64,000 nt of DNA from an uncultured Collinsella sp. (GTDB taxonomy: Bacteria > Actinomycetota > Coriobacteriia > Coriobacteriales > Coriobacteriaceae), in the NCBI GenBank assembly GCA_902465265.1, contig CABQMF010000003.1:28396-92395 (forward strand), read 5' to 3'. Positions 46,156-55,451 of this stretch are shown piece after piece (within the stretch, counting starts at the first letter, position 1; each line of letters begins with the position of its first letter). Under the pieces are notes generated by a model that saw only the letters and a program-made list of their open reading frames with translations, was not told the DNA's origin and did no database searches. Position numbers and translations under genes: made by a program.

Positions 46156-47115
46156 ATGGCTGCAGGCAAAACCTTCTATGACATCCTGGGCGTATCCAAG
46201 AGCGCCTCCGACAAAGAGATCAAGAGCGCGTTTCGCAAGCTCGCGCAAAAATATCACCCCGATGCCGGCGGCGACGAGGCCAAGTTCAAGGAGATCAGCG
46301 AGGCCTACGAAACGCTTTCGGACGAGAAGAAGCGCAAAGAGTACGACCAGATGCTCATGTTTGGCGGCATGCCGGGCGCGGGCGGCGCGTATGGCGGCGG
46401 CTACGGTGCCGGCGCGGGCGCCAGCGGCTGGGGCGATATCTTCGACAGCATCTTTAGCGGCAACGGCGCCTGGGGCAGCGATTGGGGCTCGGGCTTTGCC
46501 GGGGCTGCGGGTAATGCCGGCGCGGGCCGCAGCCGTGCTCGCAAGGGCGGCGACCTTTCGCTGACCGTCGATGTTTCGGCCGAGGACGCGTTCCGCGGCG
46601 TGACGCACAAGGTTACCTATCGCATTCCCTCGACGGGCGAGCAGCAGACCATTACGGTCTCGGTGCCCGCGGGTGCGGTCGACGGCGGCAAACTGCGCTA
46701 CAAGCGTCGCGGCGAGTATGGCGTTGCCGGCGGCGAGCGCGGCGACCTGGTCGTGACCACGCACGTGGAGGAGCATCCGCTGTTTAAGCGTAAGGGTGCC
46801 GACGTGACCATGGAGGTACCGGTCTCGGTCTACGAGGCGGCGCTCGGCTGCACGGTGGACGTGCCCACGCCCGGCGGGGCGACGGTTCGTCTGAAGGTGC
46901 CGGCGGGCACCCAGACGGGCAAGAAGTTCCGCTTTAAGGAAATGGGGGCGCCCGACGTTAAGCACCGTGGCCGCACGGGCGCACTCCTCGTCGAGATCAA
47001 GGTGCAGGTCCCCACGAACCTGTCCGACGACGAGCGCGATGCCATGACCAAGCTGCGCGAGGCCGACACGCGCGACTACCGCGAGAAGGTCAACCGTTAC
47101 AAGGCGACGTACTAG
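46156..47115 (+). CDS. dnaJ: DnaJ-type co-chaperone without the zinc finger (CbpA-like)
   Basis: The 319-residue protein has a J domain (about 5-70) with the HPD motif in [15 protein letters not shown], a Gly/Ala-rich linker (about 72-130) and two C-terminal substrate-binding beta domains (about 135-310). The Cys-rich zinc domain of class I DnaJ is absent, which makes it class II, comparable to CbpA or the second Actinobacterial DnaJ. The start ATG 46156 has GGAGAGGAG upstream. It lies between the grpE terminator and hspR and is likely co-transcribed with hspR. Confidence 0.94.
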   Translation: MAAGKTFYDILGVSKSASDKEIKSAFRKLAQKYHPDAGGDEAKFKEISEAYETLSDEKKRKEYDQMLMFGGMPGAGGAYGGGYGAGAGASGWGDIFDSIFSGNGAWGSDWGSGFAGAAGNAGAGRSRARKGGDLSLTVDVSAEDAFRGVTHKVTYRIPSTGEQQTITVSVPAGAVDGGKLRYKRRGEYGVAGGERGDLVVTTHVEEHPLFKRKGADVTMEVPVSVYEAALGCTVDVPTPGGATVRLKVPAGTQTGKKFRFKEMGAPDVKHRGRTGALLVEIKVQVPTNLSDDERDAMTKLREADTRDYREKVNRYKATY

Positions 47116-47187
47116 GGCGGTCGTGGCGCACGCCCGCGCCCGCGGGCTTATGATGGACGATAACGAGACGGGAAGGGGTCAGGTAGC

Positions 47188-47604
47188 ATGGCCGAGGACA
47201 ATAGGAACAAACCGCTGTACATGATCAGCGTGGCGGCCGAGCTGACCGGCATGCACCCGCAGACTCTGCGCGTCTACGAGTCAAAGGGCCTGGTGAATCC
47301 TCAGCGCTCGGGCGGTAACACGCGCCTGTATTCGCGTGCCGATATCGAGCGCCTGGAGCTCATCAACCAGCTGACCGACGAGGGCATCAACCTTGCCGGC
47401 GTGGTGCGCATCCTCGATATGAAGGAGCGTGCCGAGGAGCGCGAGCGCGAGAACGAAAAACTCCGTGCCCGCGTTCGCCAGCTCGAGGACGAGCTGCACG
47501 AGTACAAGATGCAGAAGAAGATTACCGCCTTGGCCCCGCGCGATGGCTCGGTCAACCCCGAGCAAGTCATGCGCAAGCTGCTGGGCGCCGGCGGGGATCT
47601 GTAG
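47188..47604 (+). CDS. hspR: MerR-family heat-shock repressor HspR
   Basis: The 138-residue protein has an N-terminal winged-helix MerR domain (about 10-80; MISVAAELTGMHPQTLRVYE; NTRLYSRADIERLELI) and a C-terminal coiled coil rich in E and R (about 85-120). HspR in Actinobacteria binds inverted repeats upstream of dnaK and clpB with DnaK as co-repressor. Its gene sits 72 bases after dnaJ, the usual actinobacterial order. Both likely targets, dnaK and clpB, are in this window. Confidence 0.95.
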   Translation: MAEDNRNKPLYMISVAAELTGMHPQTLRVYESKGLVNPQRSGGNTRLYSRADIERLELINQLTDEGINLAGVVRILDMKERAEERERENEKLRARVRQLEDELHEYKMQKKITALAPRDGSVNPEQVMRKLLGAGGDL

Positions 47605-47606
47605 GT

Positions 47607-47775
47607 TCCGCCGTTCTAACGAACGGCGGACCGGTCGACGCTGCGCGCCGCCCAGAGCGACAATTTGTCATTCAAAAGGCAAGGCATGACCAGAAGGTCT
47701 ATGCCTTGCCTTTTTCATGCCAACTTGTTCGCCCTGGACGTCGCTCGCTGTCCGTCCTCTACCTTCGGCGTTGCC
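47607..47775 (+). repeat. Nested-hairpin intergenic element, copy C
   Basis: It starts two bases after the hspR stop. Stem 1 is TCCGCCGTTC with loop TAAC. The element keeps GACGCTGCGCG, an inner stem AAAAGGCAAGGCAT with the tip GACC-AGAA-GGTC, and the tail GCTCGCTGTCCGTCCTCTAC. The outer arms are more decayed than in A and B. Confidence 0.75.
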
Positions 47776-47835
47776 TTGCTCGCTCTGGCGGGCTTTCGCT
47801 GTCCGCGCCAAAACATCGGCGTTGTTATGGATAGT

Positions 47836-47882
47836 CGTAGTCATTGGGGACGTTCTTAAATGACTAGTCGAAAGGGACACTC
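47836..47882. repeat. GGGGACGTTC repeat unit
   Basis: CATTGGGGACGTTCTTAAAT, GACTAGTCG and AGGGACACTC resemble one side of the palindromes at 10704 and 63946. The stretch from here to 48038 has only a weak promoter-like area (TTGCAA at about 47968 and TATTGA). Confidence 0.55.
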
Positions 47883-48038
47883 TTGCACTAAATCTGCCGG
47901 CCCTCGCCGGGTTCATCCTTTACTTTACCGAGATAAAGTGAACGTGTAGATTCGTAACCCACTTGCAACCGTTCTATGGCACGATATTGAACGAATGTAT
48001 GCTATGCGCTCAAATTTTTGGGCAGAGTGGGAGACAGT

Positions 48039-50339
48039 ATGGTCAAGCTGTACGAGGACGGCATCTACCTGCGCGGCGGCAGCGAGGTTGTGCCTGCAGC
48101 CGAGGCTGCCGAGCGTGGTATTACGCAGACGCCCGAGGACGCCAAGCGTGGCACCATCGCGTATTCGATCCTCCAGGCACACAATACGTCCGGAGATCCC
48201 GAGGCGCTCAAGATTCGCTTCGATGCCATGGCGAGCCACGACATCACCTTTGTCGGCATCATCCAGACGGCGCGCGCCTCGGGCATGGAGCAGTTCCCGC
48301 TGCCTTACGTGCTCACCAACTGCCACAACTCGCTGTGCGCCGTGGGCGGCACCATCAACGAGGACGACCATGTCTTTGGCCTTTCCGCGGCCAAAAAATA
48401 CGGCGGCATTTTCGTCCCGCCGCACATCGCCGTCATCCACTCCTTTATGCGTGAGAACTTCGCCGGCTGCGGCAAGATGATCCTGGGCTCCGACTCGCAC
48501 ACCCGCTATGGCGCCCTGGGCACCATGGCCGTGGGCGAGGGCGGTGGCGAGCTGGCAAAGCAGCTGCTGCGCGACACCTACGATGTCGCCTATCCCGGCG
48601 TCGTTGCCATCTACCTCACGGGCGCCCCGCGCCCCGGCGTCGGCCCGCACGATGTAGCACTCGCCATCATCCGCGCCGTCTTTGCCAAGGGCTACGTCAA
48701 GAACAAGGTCATGGAGTTCGTGGGCCCCGGCATCGCGAGCATGACGACCGACTACCGCAACGGCGTCGACGTCATGACCACCGAGACCACTTGCCTGTCG
48801 AGCATCTGGGCCACCGACGAGGACACGCACGCGTTTCTGACCATGCACGGCCGCGGCGACGACTACCGCGAGCTCAAGCCCGCCGATGTCGCCTACTACG
48901 ACGGCTGCGTCGAGGTCGACCTGTCGAGCATCAAGCCCATGATCGCGCTGCCGTTCCATCCTTCCAACGGCTTTGAGATCGACGAGCTCAACGAGAACCT
49001 CGAGGACATTCTGCATGAGGTCGAGCTCGAGGCTGCCAAGATCGGCGAGGGCAAGACGCACTTTAGCCTGCTCGACAAGATCGTCGACGGCAAGCTGCAC
49101 GTGCAGCAGGGCGTTATCGCCGGCTGCTCGGGCGGCAACTACGACTCCGTAGTCCAGGCTGCTCGCGTGCTCAAGGGCGCCAACACCGGCTGCGGCGAGT
49201 TCTCGCTGTCGGTCTATCCCACAAGCCAGCCCGTGGCGCTCGAGCTTACACGCCGTGGCTACATCTACGACCTTATGGAGGCCGGCGCGATCGTGCGCAC
49301 GGCGTTCTGCGGCCCGTGCTTTGGCGCCGGCGACACGCCTGCCAACAACGGCCTGTCCATCCGCCACACCACGCGCAATTTCCCCAACCGCGAGGGTTCC
49401 AAGCCGGGTAATGGCCAGCTGAGCGCCGTGGCCCTGATGGATGCCCGCTCCATTGCGGCGACGGCTGCCAACGGCGGCGTCCTGACGCCGGCGACCGACC
49501 TGCCCGAGGAGACTTGGGACGAGGCCTGCGAGTACACCTTTGACGACGCACCGTACAAAAAGCGCGTGTACTGGGGCTTTGGCAAGGCGGAGCCTGCCGA
49601 CGAGCTGGTCGAAGGCCCCAACATCAAGCCGTGGCCCGCGATGGAGCCCCTCGGCGACGATATCCTGCTCAAGGTGTGCTCCAAGATCATGGACCCGGTC
49701 ACCACGACCGACGAGCTCATTCCTTCGGGCGAGACGAGCTCCTTCCGTTCCAACCCGCTGGGTCTGGCCGAGTTTACGCTGAGCCGCCGCGACCCTGCCT
49801 ACGTGGGTCGTTCCAAGGAGGTCGATGCCGTGGAGAAGCGTCGCGTTGCCGGCGAGGCCGCGGGCGACCTGGCGGCGCTCGATGCCGAGCTTGCCGGTGT
49901 GTTTGAGGCACTGGCCGGCGCGGGTGTCGCGGCAGATGCCAAGGCGACCGAGTACGGCTCCATGCTCTACGCCAAGAAGCCGGGCGACGGTTCTGCCCGC
50001 GAGCAGGCCGCGAGCTGCCAGCGCGTGATCGGCGGTCTGGCCAACATCGTCCACGAGTACGCCACCAAGCGCTATCGCTCCAACGTGATGAACTGGGGCA
50101 TGGTGCCCTTCCAGATGGAGGCCGAGCCCAACTTTGAGGTGGGCGACTACGTCTTTGTGCCGGGTATCCGAGCCGCGCTCGACGGCGACCTGAAGGACAT
50201 CGCTGCCTACGTGGTGCGTGTCGACGGTGTCGTCGAGCAGATTGAGCTCTACATTGCCGATATGACGGCCGAGGAGCGCGCCATCGTCAAGGCCGGCTGC
50301 CTGATCAACTACAACAAGTTCAAGGCCGCTGCTGAGTAA
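48039..50339 (+). CDS. Aconitase-superfamily hydratase
   Basis: The 766-residue protein has the aconitase fold with cluster-binding Cys in [13 protein letters not shown] and [15 protein letters not shown]. Family motifs include [30 protein letters not shown] split over the active site, and [20 protein letters not shown]-terminal swivel-like domain is present (about 600-766). Its sequence style is closer to the YbhJ-like hydratases than to TCA-cycle AcnA/AcnB, so the substrate is uncertain. The start at 48039 has GGGAGA upstream. Two hairpins and a terminator follow. Confidence 0.85.
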   Translation: MVKLYEDGIYLRGGSEVVPAAEAAERGITQTPEDAKRGTIAYSILQAHNTSGDPEALKIRFDAMASHDITFVGIIQTARASGMEQFPLPYVLTNCHNSLCAVGGTINEDDHVFGLSAAKKYGGIFVPPHIAVIHSFMRENFAGCGKMILGSDSHTRYGALGTMAVGEGGGELAKQLLRDTYDVAYPGVVAIYLTGAPRPGVGPHDVALAIIRAVFAKGYVKNKVMEFVGPGIASMTTDYRNGVDVMTTETTCLSSIWATDEDTHAFLTMHGRGDDYRELKPADVAYYDGCVEVDLSSIKPMIALPFHPSNGFEIDELNENLEDILHEVELEAAKIGEGKTHFSLLDKIVDGKLHVQQGVIAGCSGGNYDSVVQAARVLKGANTGCGEFSLSVYPTSQPVALELTRRGYIYDLMEAGAIVRTAFCGPCFGAGDTPANNGLSIRHTTRNFPNREGSKPGNGQLSAVALMDARSIAATAANGGVLTPATDLPEETWDEACEYTFDDAPYKKRVYWGFGKAEPADELVEGPNIKPWPAMEPLGDDILLKVCSKIMDPVTTTDELIPSGETSSFRSNPLGLAEFTLSRRDPAYVGRSKEVDAVEKRRVAGEAAGDLAALDAELAGVFEALAGAGVAADAKATEYGSMLYAKKPGDGSAREQAASCQRVIGGLANIVHEYATKRYRSNVMNWGMVPFQMEAEPNFEVGDYVFVPGIRAALDGDLKDIAAYVVRVDGVVEQIELYIADMTAEERAIVKAGCLINYNKFKAAAE

Positions 50340-50354
50340 CGCACTTAATTGTCC

Positions 50355-50428
50355 GCCCGGGGCTTACCCTTTCCCGCCCGCTCACGCGCTTCGCGAGGGT
50401 CGCGTTCGGGAAAGGGTAAGCCCCGGGC
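50355..50428. repeat. Hairpin with a 22-bp stem after the hydratase gene
   Basis: Perfect arms starting GCCCGGGGCTTACCCTTTCC surround a 30-base loop that itself holds GCGCTTCGCGAGGGTCGCG. It begins 16 bases past the stop. Its position and long stem recall the nested-hairpin elements, but the conserved tip and tail are missing. Confidence 0.65.
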
Positions 50429-50445
50429 TACATTCCTGCGTTCTC

Positions 50446-50712
50446 GTTGGGTCTTGAGGGACGCTAATAAAATAGACTTGCTTGATGCCGCCTCTCTTAA
50501 TGGGGCGGCTTTTTTGTCGAAAACCACCATGAAGGGGTAGGCGCCTTTGCGGTGGTTCCGTTTGTCTCGACCTGTAACATCTGGGCCCCTATTTGACGAG
50601 CGGCTGTTACAGATTGAGACAAACAATCGCCGCCGATCATTTCATCTCGATCTGTAACATCTAGGATTGAAAAGGGCCGCTAGATGTTACAGATCGAGAC
50701 AGTGGAACATCG
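50446..50712. repeat. Double-hairpin repeat, left copy (TGTAACATCT family)
   Basis: It contains a shared head (GTTCTCGTTGG), a CCACC..AAGG hairpin, and two inverted repeats: GTTTGTCTC..CTGTAACA at 50560-50624, and a perfect 19-bp stem TCTCGATCTGTAACATCTA at 50645-50699. A diverged direct copy follows at 51766-52036. The pair encloses the small membrane-protein gene at 50752-51399. Confidence 0.75.
50487..50516 (+). terminator. Terminator of the hydratase gene
   Basis: Arms GCCGCC and GGCGGC around a 10-base loop are followed by TTTTTTG. Confidence 0.75.
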
Positions 50713-50751
50713 GAACCGAAACCACCACAAAGGTGCCTGCCTGGCGGGTCC

Positions 50752-51399
50752 TTATTTCGATGGGGCCCAGGTTATTTCATCGTCAAATAGCCAAGTGCGT
50801 GCTGAGCCACTGTCGCGCGCTGTCTGTGGATCGGGCTCGCAAGTTTGTTCGTAGGCATCCTCGGTACACCGATCCATAAAATCGACGACTGCCGTCTGGT
50901 CGCCTTCCATGACGTAGATCACGTTGCCATCCGAGATATAGACTCCCGGCCCTTCGTTGTCCACGTAGCCGGGGTCGTATGAAACGTTGCACAGTCTGCT
51001 CCCGTTTACCGCATCGAGTTCAAGGGTCGAATAATACCCGCCATTCATTTGGCCTTTCTTGGCTCGATATATTGCGGCGCCGTACCATCGCTTAAACGTC
51101 TTGCCTTTGAGTAAACTGGTTGCCTTGCCGATAAGCTGCTCATCTTGGGTATAGCGCGTGGCTCCAAGTTCGATTCGGGGATAGTTACTGACCCCAAGCG
51201 CTGCGGGCGTACCGTCGAAATCGACGGTGATTGAATCGGGTTTGACGATATCGGTGAGGATTTCGATGGGGTAGCTTACGGTTTCAACCGCCGCCTGCGT
51301 TGCCGAGGCAGGGAGAAATGCGAGATAGATAATGCCCATGCCGACTGCGGTAATTGCAAACGCTAAGACGAGCAGGCCGATATAGGTGGAGCGTTTCAC
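50752..51399 (-). CDS. Uncharacterised protein with one N-terminal TM helix
   Basis: The 215-residue protein has a hydrophobic helix at about residues 6-30 (IGLLVLAFAITAVGMGIIYL), either a membrane anchor or an uncleaved signal. A 185-residue outside domain follows, with many beta-like segments and two or three Cys (LCNVSYDPG; RCTEDAYEQTC) that could pair. I chose GTG 51399 with GAGAGG upstream; the in-frame ATG at 51420 lacks a site. It is bracketed by repeats on both sides, and its AT content is higher than its neighbours, which is consistent with acquisition as a cassette. No family recognised. Confidence 0.75.
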   Translation of the reverse strand: MKRSTYIGLLVLAFAITAVGMGIIYLAFLPASATQAAVETVSYPIEILTDIVKPDSITVDFDGTPAALGVSNYPRIELGATRYTQDEQLIGKATSLLKGKTFKRWYGAAIYRAKKGQMNGGYYSTLELDAVNGSRLCNVSYDPGYVDNEGPGVYISDGNVIYVMEGDQTAVVDFMDRCTEDAYEQTCEPDPQTARDSGSARTWLFDDEITWAPSK

Positions 51400-51477
51400 G
51401 GTGGGGCACCTCTCATGCAATATGCAATCATTAAGATAAATGATACAAGCTTACCACAATATTCAAAAGAAAGCGAC

Positions 51478-51561
51478 CGCCCGGAATGAGAGGGCTAAAA
51501 GGCCCTATTGGGCTTCGATTTGATCTCTAATAGGAATATTTGCCTCCCCTCATTCTGGGCG
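51478..51561. repeat. Diverged relative of the 122-bp structured repeat
   Basis: Arms CGCCCGGAATGAG and CTCATTCTGGGCG, inner GGGCTAAAAGGCCCTATTGG and loop TCTCTAATAGGAATATTTG follow the same plan as the repeats at 14176 and 16751 (GGGCCAAAAGTCCC.., CTCTAACAGGTACATTTG), but with different stem bases. Confidence 0.55.
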
Positions 51562-51765
51562 AGGGGTCAAAATTGAGTTCACGAGTTTTGCGCAATTCTA
51601 TTCTCACTAAACCCGCTATTTTCACTATAAGCACTATAAAAACGACAGGGACGATGACGGGAGTATTGTGGCGTACGATAACCAAGCCGTTTAAGCCGGC
51701 ACCCTTGTCTTGAATCTCCATCTATATCTGCGCGAACGGGCTATCGGTGGCTCTCGATTTTGTCG

Positions 51766-52036
51766 CTGTGTTCTCGTTGGATCTTGGGATCGCCAAACGT
51801 AGACTGGGCTTGATGTCGCCTCTTTTAATCGGGGCTGATTCTTCTCTGGACCACCACAAAGGTGCCTGTCCCCTTTGCGGTGCTTCTCGGTTTGTCTCGA
51901 TCTGTAACAGTTAGACCCTAATTTGCCGAGTAGATGTTACAGATTGAGACAAACGGGCGCCGCTGGTCATTTCATCTTGATTTGTAACATCTGGAGCCAT
52001 AAACAGTCGCTAGATGTTACAGATTGAGATAGTAAG
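51766..52036. repeat. Double-hairpin repeat, right copy (TGTAACATCT family)
   Basis: Direct copy of 50446-50712 with many substitutions that often keep pairing: GTTTGTCTCGATCTGTAACA with its partner (51890-51954) and a second stem ending in AGATGTTACAGATTGAGA (to 52030). With the repeat at 51478 it fills the gene-free stretch 51400-52091. Confidence 0.7.
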
Positions 52037-52091
52037 GGGACGAGGCCGCAGCTGGTGAGCGCGCCTGCCCCCTATCCATCAATCACTCAGA

Positions 52092-52127
52092 AAATCTTAT
52101 ATATAGAGACTTAGATTTGTGTATAAG
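52092..52127 (+). promoter_or_regulatory. Candidate HspR operator and -10 region of clpB
   Basis: AAATCTTATAT, ATAGAG, then ACTTAGATTT (52092-52118) repeats the dnaK site. A -10-like TATAAG follows at 52122. Here an additional outer inverted repeat, ATCTTATA with TATAAGAT, spans the site. Confidence 0.6.
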
Positions 52128-52207
52128 ATCGCACAAAGCTGGCAACAATACTTCTCGAACAACGTGAAGCCGCCCCGTAGGGCGGCCGCCCCAAGAGAGG
52201 TGATTCC

Positions 52208-54835
52208 ATGAGAATCGATAAGCTAGCTATGACGTCGCGCGAGGCGCTGCAGACCGCCATGAGCACGGCTGCCGATGCGCAGGCCGGCGCGGTGGAGCCG
52301 ATTCACCTGCTGTCTGCCCTGCTCGGTGCCGGCGAGCGCAATATCTCCGTGATTATCGAGCGCATCGGTGCCGACCCAGCTCAGCTCGCACGCTCCACAC
52401 AGGATGCCATCGACCGCGCGCCCAAGGTTTCGGGCGAGGGCCAGCAGATGGGCCTGTCCAACGAGCTCGTTCGCGTCATCGAGAAGGCCGAGAAGAAGGC
52501 CACCAAGATGGGCGACAGCTTTGTGGTGACCGAGCATCTGCTGATGGCGCTTGCCGAGGACAAGGGCGAGGCGGGCCGCGTGCTGCGCGACGCCGGCGTC
52601 ACCAAGGAGCGCATCGAGCAGGTCTACGAGGAGCTGCGCGGCGATGACCGCGTGACGTCCGCCGAGGACAAGACCCAGTTTGAGGCGCTGGAACAGTACG
52701 GCCGCAATATCTGCGACCTTGCCCGCGCCGGCAAGCTCGACCCGGTCATTGGCCGTACCGACGAGATCCGTCGCACCATTCAGGTCCTGTCCCGCCGCAC
52801 CAAGAACAACCCCGTGCTCATCGGCGAGCCGGGTGTCGGCAAGACGGCCATCGTCGAGGGCATCGCCCAGCGTATCGTGGCCGGCGACGTGCCGAGTACC
52901 CTGCGCGACCGCGACCTTATCGAGCTCGACATGAGCGCGCTGGTCGCCGGCGCTAAGTACCGCGGCGAGTTCGAGGACCGCTTGAAGGCCGTGCTCAAGG
53001 AAGTGCAAAAATCTGAGGGCAAGGTCATCCTGTTCATCGATGAGCTCCACACCATCGTGGGCGCGGGTGCCACTGAGGGCTCCATGGACGCCGGTAACAT
53101 CCTCAAGCCGGCGCTCGCCCGTGGCGACCTGCATGCGATCGGCGCGACCACGCTCGACGAATACCGCAAGTACATCGAGAAGGACGCGGCGCTCGCACGT
53201 CGTTTCCAGACCGTGATGGTGAGCGAGCCCGCCGTTGAGGACACTATTTCGATCTTGCGTGGCCTCAAGGAGAAGTACGAGATCTTCCACGGCGTGCACA
53301 TCACCGATGGCGCGCTCGTGGCCGCCGCCGACCTCTCCGATCGCTATATCGCCGACCGTTTCCTGCCCGACAAGGCCATCGACCTGGTCGACGAGGCCGC
53401 AAGCCGTCTGCGCATGGAGCTCGACAGCATGCCGGTCGAGATCGACGCCACCACGCGTCAGCTCACCCAGCTGCAGATCGAGGAGCAGGCGCTCATGAAG
53501 GAGACCGACGACGCCTCCAAGGAGCGTCTGGAGGCCCTGCGCCAGGAAATCGCCGAGGTCCAGGAAAAACTCAACGTGCAAAAGGCCGGCTGGCTCAACC
53601 AGAAGAACGCCATCGACCACGTGCAAGAGCTCAAGGGACAGCTCGACGAGGCCAGGAGCGAAGAGGAGCGCGCGACGCGCAACGGCGATCTGGGCCGCGC
53701 GTCCGAGCTGCGCTATTCCGTGATCCCGGGTCTGCAGCAGCAGATTCAGGATTCCGAGGCTGCGCTCGAGGCACAAAAGCAGCAAGACGGCGAGGGCCTC
53801 AACGAACAGGTGACCTCCGATGAGATCGCCGAGGTCGTGAGCGCCTGGACCGGCGTGCCCGTGTCCAAGATGATGCAAGGCGAGCTCGACAAGTTGAAGG
53901 GCTTGGAGGGTGAGCTGCATAAGCGCGTCATCGGTCAGGACGAGGCCGTCTCCGCCGTCGCCGCAGCTGTGCGCCGCAGCCGTGCGGGCCTCTCCGATCC
54001 GGACAAGCCCATCGGCAGCTTCTTCTTCCTGGGCCCCACCGGCGTGGGCAAGACCGAGCTCGCCAAGGCGCTTGCCGAGTGCCTGTTCGACGACGAGCGC
54101 GCGCTCGTGCGTATCGACATGTCCGAGTACATGGAGAAGTTCAGCGTCCAGCGTCTGATCGGTGCGCCCCCGGGATACGTGGGTTACGACGAGGGCGGCC
54201 AGCTCACCGAGGCCGTGCGTCGTCGTCCGTACTCCGTGATCTTGCTCGACGAAATGGAGAAGGCTCATCCGGATGTCTTTAACGTGCTGCTGCAGGTGCT
54301 CGACGACGGTCGTCTGACCGATGGCCAGGGTCGCCAGGTGTCCTTCAAGAACACGATTATCATCATGACGTCCAACGTGGGCTCCAAGGCTATCGCCGAG
54401 CTTTCGGGCAAGGACGAGGAGGAGATGCGACATCAGGTTGACGCGGCCATGGCTCAGACCTTCCGTCCTGAGTTCCTCAACCGTATCGACGATATCGTGG
54501 TGTTCCATCCGCTCGGCATGGCGCAGATCGAGAAGATCGTCGACATCCAGCTCGCCGACGTCCGCGCGCGTCTGGCCAAGGAGCGCATGACGCTTGCCAT
54601 CACCCCGGCGGCCAAGCAGATGCTCGCCGTGGGCGGCCTGGACCCGGTCTTTGGCGCCCGTCCGCTCAAGCGTCTGGTCCAGCGCGAGGTCGTGGACGCC
54701 ATCGCCGCCGCCATCATCGACGGCACGGTGCGCGAGGGCGATCAGGTGACGGTCGATGTCGATAAGGACGGCGGCTTTACCGTCGTGTGCGATAACACGC
54801 CGGCGGCCACCTACGAGGTCCCCGATGCCGAGTAG
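52208..54835 (+). CDS. clpB: Disaggregase ClpB
   Basis: The 875-residue Hsp100 has an N-terminal domain (1-150), AAA1 with Walker [14 protein letters not shown] (about residue 205) and Walker [16 protein letters not shown], the coiled-coil middle domain (about 405-530) that defines ClpB, and AAA2 with [13 protein letters not shown] (about 610), sensor and arginine-finger regions. It rescues aggregated proteins together with DnaK. The start has AGAGAGG upstream. A shared candidate HspR site precedes it. Confidence 0.98.
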   Translation: MRIDKLAMTSREALQTAMSTAADAQAGAVEPIHLLSALLGAGERNISVIIERIGADPAQLARSTQDAIDRAPKVSGEGQQMGLSNELVRVIEKAEKKATKMGDSFVVTEHLLMALAEDKGEAGRVLRDAGVTKERIEQVYEELRGDDRVTSAEDKTQFEALEQYGRNICDLARAGKLDPVIGRTDEIRRTIQVLSRRTKNNPVLIGEPGVGKTAIVEGIAQRIVAGDVPSTLRDRDLIELDMSALVAGAKYRGEFEDRLKAVLKEVQKSEGKVILFIDELHTIVGAGATEGSMDAGNILKPALARGDLHAIGATTLDEYRKYIEKDAALARRFQTVMVSEPAVEDTISILRGLKEKYEIFHGVHITDGALVAAADLSDRYIADRFLPDKAIDLVDEAASRLRMELDSMPVEIDATTRQLTQLQIEEQALMKETDDASKERLEALRQEIAEVQEKLNVQKAGWLNQKNAIDHVQELKGQLDEARSEEERATRNGDLGRASELRYSVIPGLQQQIQDSEAALEAQKQQDGEGLNEQVTSDEIAEVVSAWTGVPVSKMMQGELDKLKGLEGELHKRVIGQDEAVSAVAAAVRRSRAGLSDPDKPIGSFFFLGPTGVGKTELAKALAECLFDDERALVRIDMSEYMEKFSVQRLIGAPPGYVGYDEGGQLTEAVRRRPYSVILLDEMEKAHPDVFNVLLQVLDDGRLTDGQGRQVSFKNTIIIMTSNVGSKAIAELSGKDEEEMRHQVDAAMAQTFRPEFLNRIDDIVVFHPLGMAQIEKIVDIQLADVRARLAKERMTLAITPAAKQMLAVGGLDPVFGARPLKRLVQREVVDAIAAAIIDGTVREGDQVTVDVDKDGGFTVVCDNTPAATYEVPDAE

Positions 54836-54884
54836 ATTTTTGGGACATGCCTTAAAATCTGCCAGCCGTTTCTAAACGCCAAGG

Positions 54885-54917
54885 GCGGCGGATCCAATTG
54901 GGTCCGCCGCTCTTTTT
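54885..54917 (+). terminator. Terminator of clpB
   Basis: The stem GCGGCGGATCC/GGGTCCGCCGC with one mismatch is followed by TCTTTTT, 50 bases after the stop. Confidence 0.8.
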
Positions 54918-54967
54918 CGTGCGACAATCGATGTTGTTGAACGGATGCGATGCAAGGAGATATGCAG

Positions 54968-55162
54968 ATGAAAGACGAGATCAAGACAAGCGCGCCGGCG
55001 ACCGATGCCGCACCCGCCGCACCCAAGCCTGCGCCTAAGCCGGCACCCAAGCCGTGCGACCCCTACATCCGTGCCGAGAACGAGGACGACGACGGCTACG
55101 ATCCCTACAGCGATCGCCGCCCCGAGCGCGAGCCGATGTTCGAAGCCGACCCGTGGCGCTGA
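54968..55162 (+). CDS. Small Pro/Ala-rich acidic protein
   Basis: The 64-residue hydrophilic protein has a lysine-poor acidic start, a proline repeat (PKPAPKPAPKPCDPY) and an acidic end (DDDGYDPYSDRRPEREP). ATG 54968 lies eight bases after AAGGAG; the ATG at 54962 is too close. It is probably disordered, with a single Cys. I know no function. It may be a real gene because of its ribosome-binding site and codon use, and it is separated from clpB by a terminator. Confidence 0.6.
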   Translation: MKDEIKTSAPATDAAPAAPKPAPKPAPKPCDPYIRAENEDDDGYDPYSDRRPEREPMFEADPWR

Positions 55163-55187
55163 GTGCCACCCAAAAGGCCACCAATAA

Positions 55188-55252
55188 GTTGCGGTGAAAT
55201 AGGGACTGTTTTGCGGTTTGACCAGCAAAAACAGTCCCTATTTCACCGCAAC
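55188..55252. repeat. Long inverted repeat (AAATAGGGACTG type)
   Basis: Perfect 25-bp arms beginning GTTGCGGTGAAATAGGGACT surround a 15-base loop. It is single-copy in this window and looks like a REP-type palindrome. It lies 26 bases after the small gene's stop, so it could double as a terminator-like structure. Confidence 0.7.
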
Positions 55253-55400
55253 TGCGTTAGGGATTTTTCTGCAGGGGGAGGGTAGTCAAAAAAGCCCCGT
55301 CCCAAATTGACTGCTCGGGGAGTCGCATTCGAGCTCGGTTGTCCTCTTAGCCACTCGATATCCTTCGGAGCAATAACGGTGATAAAACTTGCTTAAGTGT

Positions 55401-55427
55401 TAATCAAGATATACACAATCTTGATTA
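55401..55427. promoter_or_regulatory. Perfect 10-bp palindrome upstream of the AAA ATPase gene
   Basis: TAATCAAGAT, ATACACA, then ATCTTGATTA form a perfect inverted repeat in an AT-rich stretch 25 bases before the ATG. It fits an operator or a promoter-proximal hairpin. The partner protein is unknown. Confidence 0.5.
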
Positions 55428-55451
55428 GCTAGAGAGCAAGATTGGAGAATC

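Noticed and set aside
51527..51721. A 64-codon minus-strand frame with one hydrophobic helix
   Set aside because: There is no ribosome-binding site and the frame runs into the structured repeat at 51478-51561. I could not support it as a gene.
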